Source of the DNA: Zopfochytrium polystomum
Taxonomy: Eukaryota; Chytridiomycota; Chytridiomycetes; Chytridiales; Chytridiaceae
DNA: 64,000 bases
Assembly (NCBI GenBank): GCA_025765615.1
Contig: JAIVFJ010000171.1
Span: forward strand, 1-64,000
Direction: 5' to 3'
Of the stretch, positions 63,010 through 64,000 are shown in pieces (the first letter of the stretch is position 1; each line of letters begins with the position of its first letter). The notes beneath the pieces were generated by a model that ran no database searches, was not told the origin of the DNA, and saw only the letters and a list, made by a program, of their open reading frames with translations. The translations under genes and the position numbers were made by a program.

Positions 63010-63880
63010 TCTGCACTAGTTTCTGCTATCGGACACGTTCTCGGAATGGGACAGTCTTTTACATCGCCATACTGGCCCCGCGCCAATGGTACTGCTGAAC
63101 GTTTCATTAAAACTTTGAAAAACTATGATTCGTGCCTACATCAACCAACACACCCATGAGGACTGGCCCCAAATCCTTCCTTATGTGCTTTTTGCATATC
63201 GTACTCATCCTCATCCACTCCTCGGTGATACACCCTTCTTCTTATTACATGGACGTGACTGCCGTTTACCCCCTGACCTCTTCCTTGGAGTCACCCCTGA
63301 GGATTATGAGGACATGCCTCAAATTACTAAAGTGTCTGACGTCGCTGGCATCCCTGACAGCAATGACAATGAACCAGAAACTCTTCTTTCTCACGCTGTA
63401 GTAAGGGGAAAAGCTATCCCGCTTACCTTAAACCCTAAGCTTGAACCAGCACCATTCCTCCGCATTGCATATATCAAAACATTTGACCTTCGAATGACGC
63501 TGCACCAGCATATCCCACAGAAGCTGCGTCCTTACCCAACAGAACCATCTGCCTCACGCATCTTGACTGATCTCGTTGAGATTCATAACCTTGATATTGT
63601 ATACATTGTATTCACACGTACTCGACAGACCCGATCCATAAAGAAGGTAGATCTCCCTTTTTTCCTCTGTACCAACCATAGAGTGCTTGTTTGGTCAGTC
63701 GTATTCTACAATCCGCAGAAAAAAGAGATTTGCTACATCTATTCCCTACGTGGGACCCTGTTCCAAGAGACTGATGGGCCTTGCCCTTCCTTCCCACGAG
63801 GATATTGCACATCAGATGAAATTGCGAACCTCCGCTTTTGGCATAGTATGCTTGCGCCCACCCAGTATAAACCTGATTGA
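63010..63880 (+). mobile_element. Ty3/gypsy-type integrase fragment
   Basis: The integrase core reads SPYWPRANGTAERFIKTLKN, then after a one-base shift MIRAYINQHTHEDWPQILPY, YRTHPHPLLGDTPFFLLHGR and LPPDLFLGV, the usual gypsy pattern (NG..ER, DW...LP, TPF.L..GR). The following 170 codons to 63880 have no retroviral-type chromodomain and no family I recognise. Earlier gag-pol parts are missing. The rest of the window to 64000 has no further feature. Confidence 0.7.
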
Positions 63881-64000
63881 CGTGAATAGCTCTGAACCTC
63901 CCCAAGGCTTATTACTTTGGGAAGGCACATCATCGCCTCTGCTTCTCCATCTTCCTTCGCCACAAGGTGAAGAAGATCTCACTGTCACCTACCTTACTGA

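Noticed and set aside
1..64000. CRISPR array or bacterial-style defence operon
   Set aside because: No regular spacer-repeat arrays are present, and the genes are intron-containing eukaryotic genes.

Overview
The window is nuclear DNA of a fungus. Genes carry many short GT-AG introns (about 45-220 bp), and there is a urease-maturation GTPase, a fungal-type pectin lyase, fungal CACTA, Helitron and non-LTR transposons, and NACHT-WD40 proteins. Dispersed F-box genes and an ankyrin-like 'LQWW(K)DSGL' repeat family lead me to suspect an early-diverging (chytrid-like) lineage; this is inference, since no rRNA or other marker is present.

Layout. 1-12 kb: gene-poor, repeat-rich DNA with tRNA genes and tRNA pseudogenes, a solo copia-type LTR, a broken F-box/WD gene and one intact F-box gene. 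12-27 kb: accessory DNA with a tRNA-Thr, a TIR-domain fragment joined to ankyrin-like debris, a second broken F-box/WD gene, an ankyrin-like gene, a broken FAD monooxygenase and a decayed CACTA transposon. 27.4-32.6 kb: a 1604-aa six-exon gene that I read as PB1-TIR-NACHT-WD40, an NLR-type immune receptor and the most interesting gene here. 33-43 kb: the replication-licensing gene cdt1 at 40.4-43.2 kb, an internally deleted cdt1 paralogue with a fully open spliced frame at 33.3-34.7 kb, a third cdt1 3' fragment, and a frameshifted pectin lyase. 43.6-54.5 kb: a housekeeping block with mitochondrial Hsp70, a pseudogene copy of the F-box gene, ureG with a His-rich nickel-binding extension, ATP synthase subunit b (ATP4), a secreted PLC-X phosphodiesterase and ribosomal protein eS26. 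55-64 kb: a transposon nest in which a Helitron carries a minus-strand LINE (16-bp target-site duplication), which in turn carries a plus-strand LINE (15-bp duplication), followed by copia and gypsy fragments.

The housekeeping genes serve mitochondria (Hsp70, ATP4), translation (eS26), replication licensing (Cdt1) and urea use (UreG), with no operon-like link. The accessory genes show a birth-and-death pattern: F-box/WD, F-box, cdt1, TIR and LQWW sequences each occur as one better copy plus broken ones. Several otherwise sound genes carry single-base indels in short homopolymers or a small tandem duplication, so assembly errors must be separated from true decay. Exon coordinates are my reading of splice sites and frames; no similarity search was possible.
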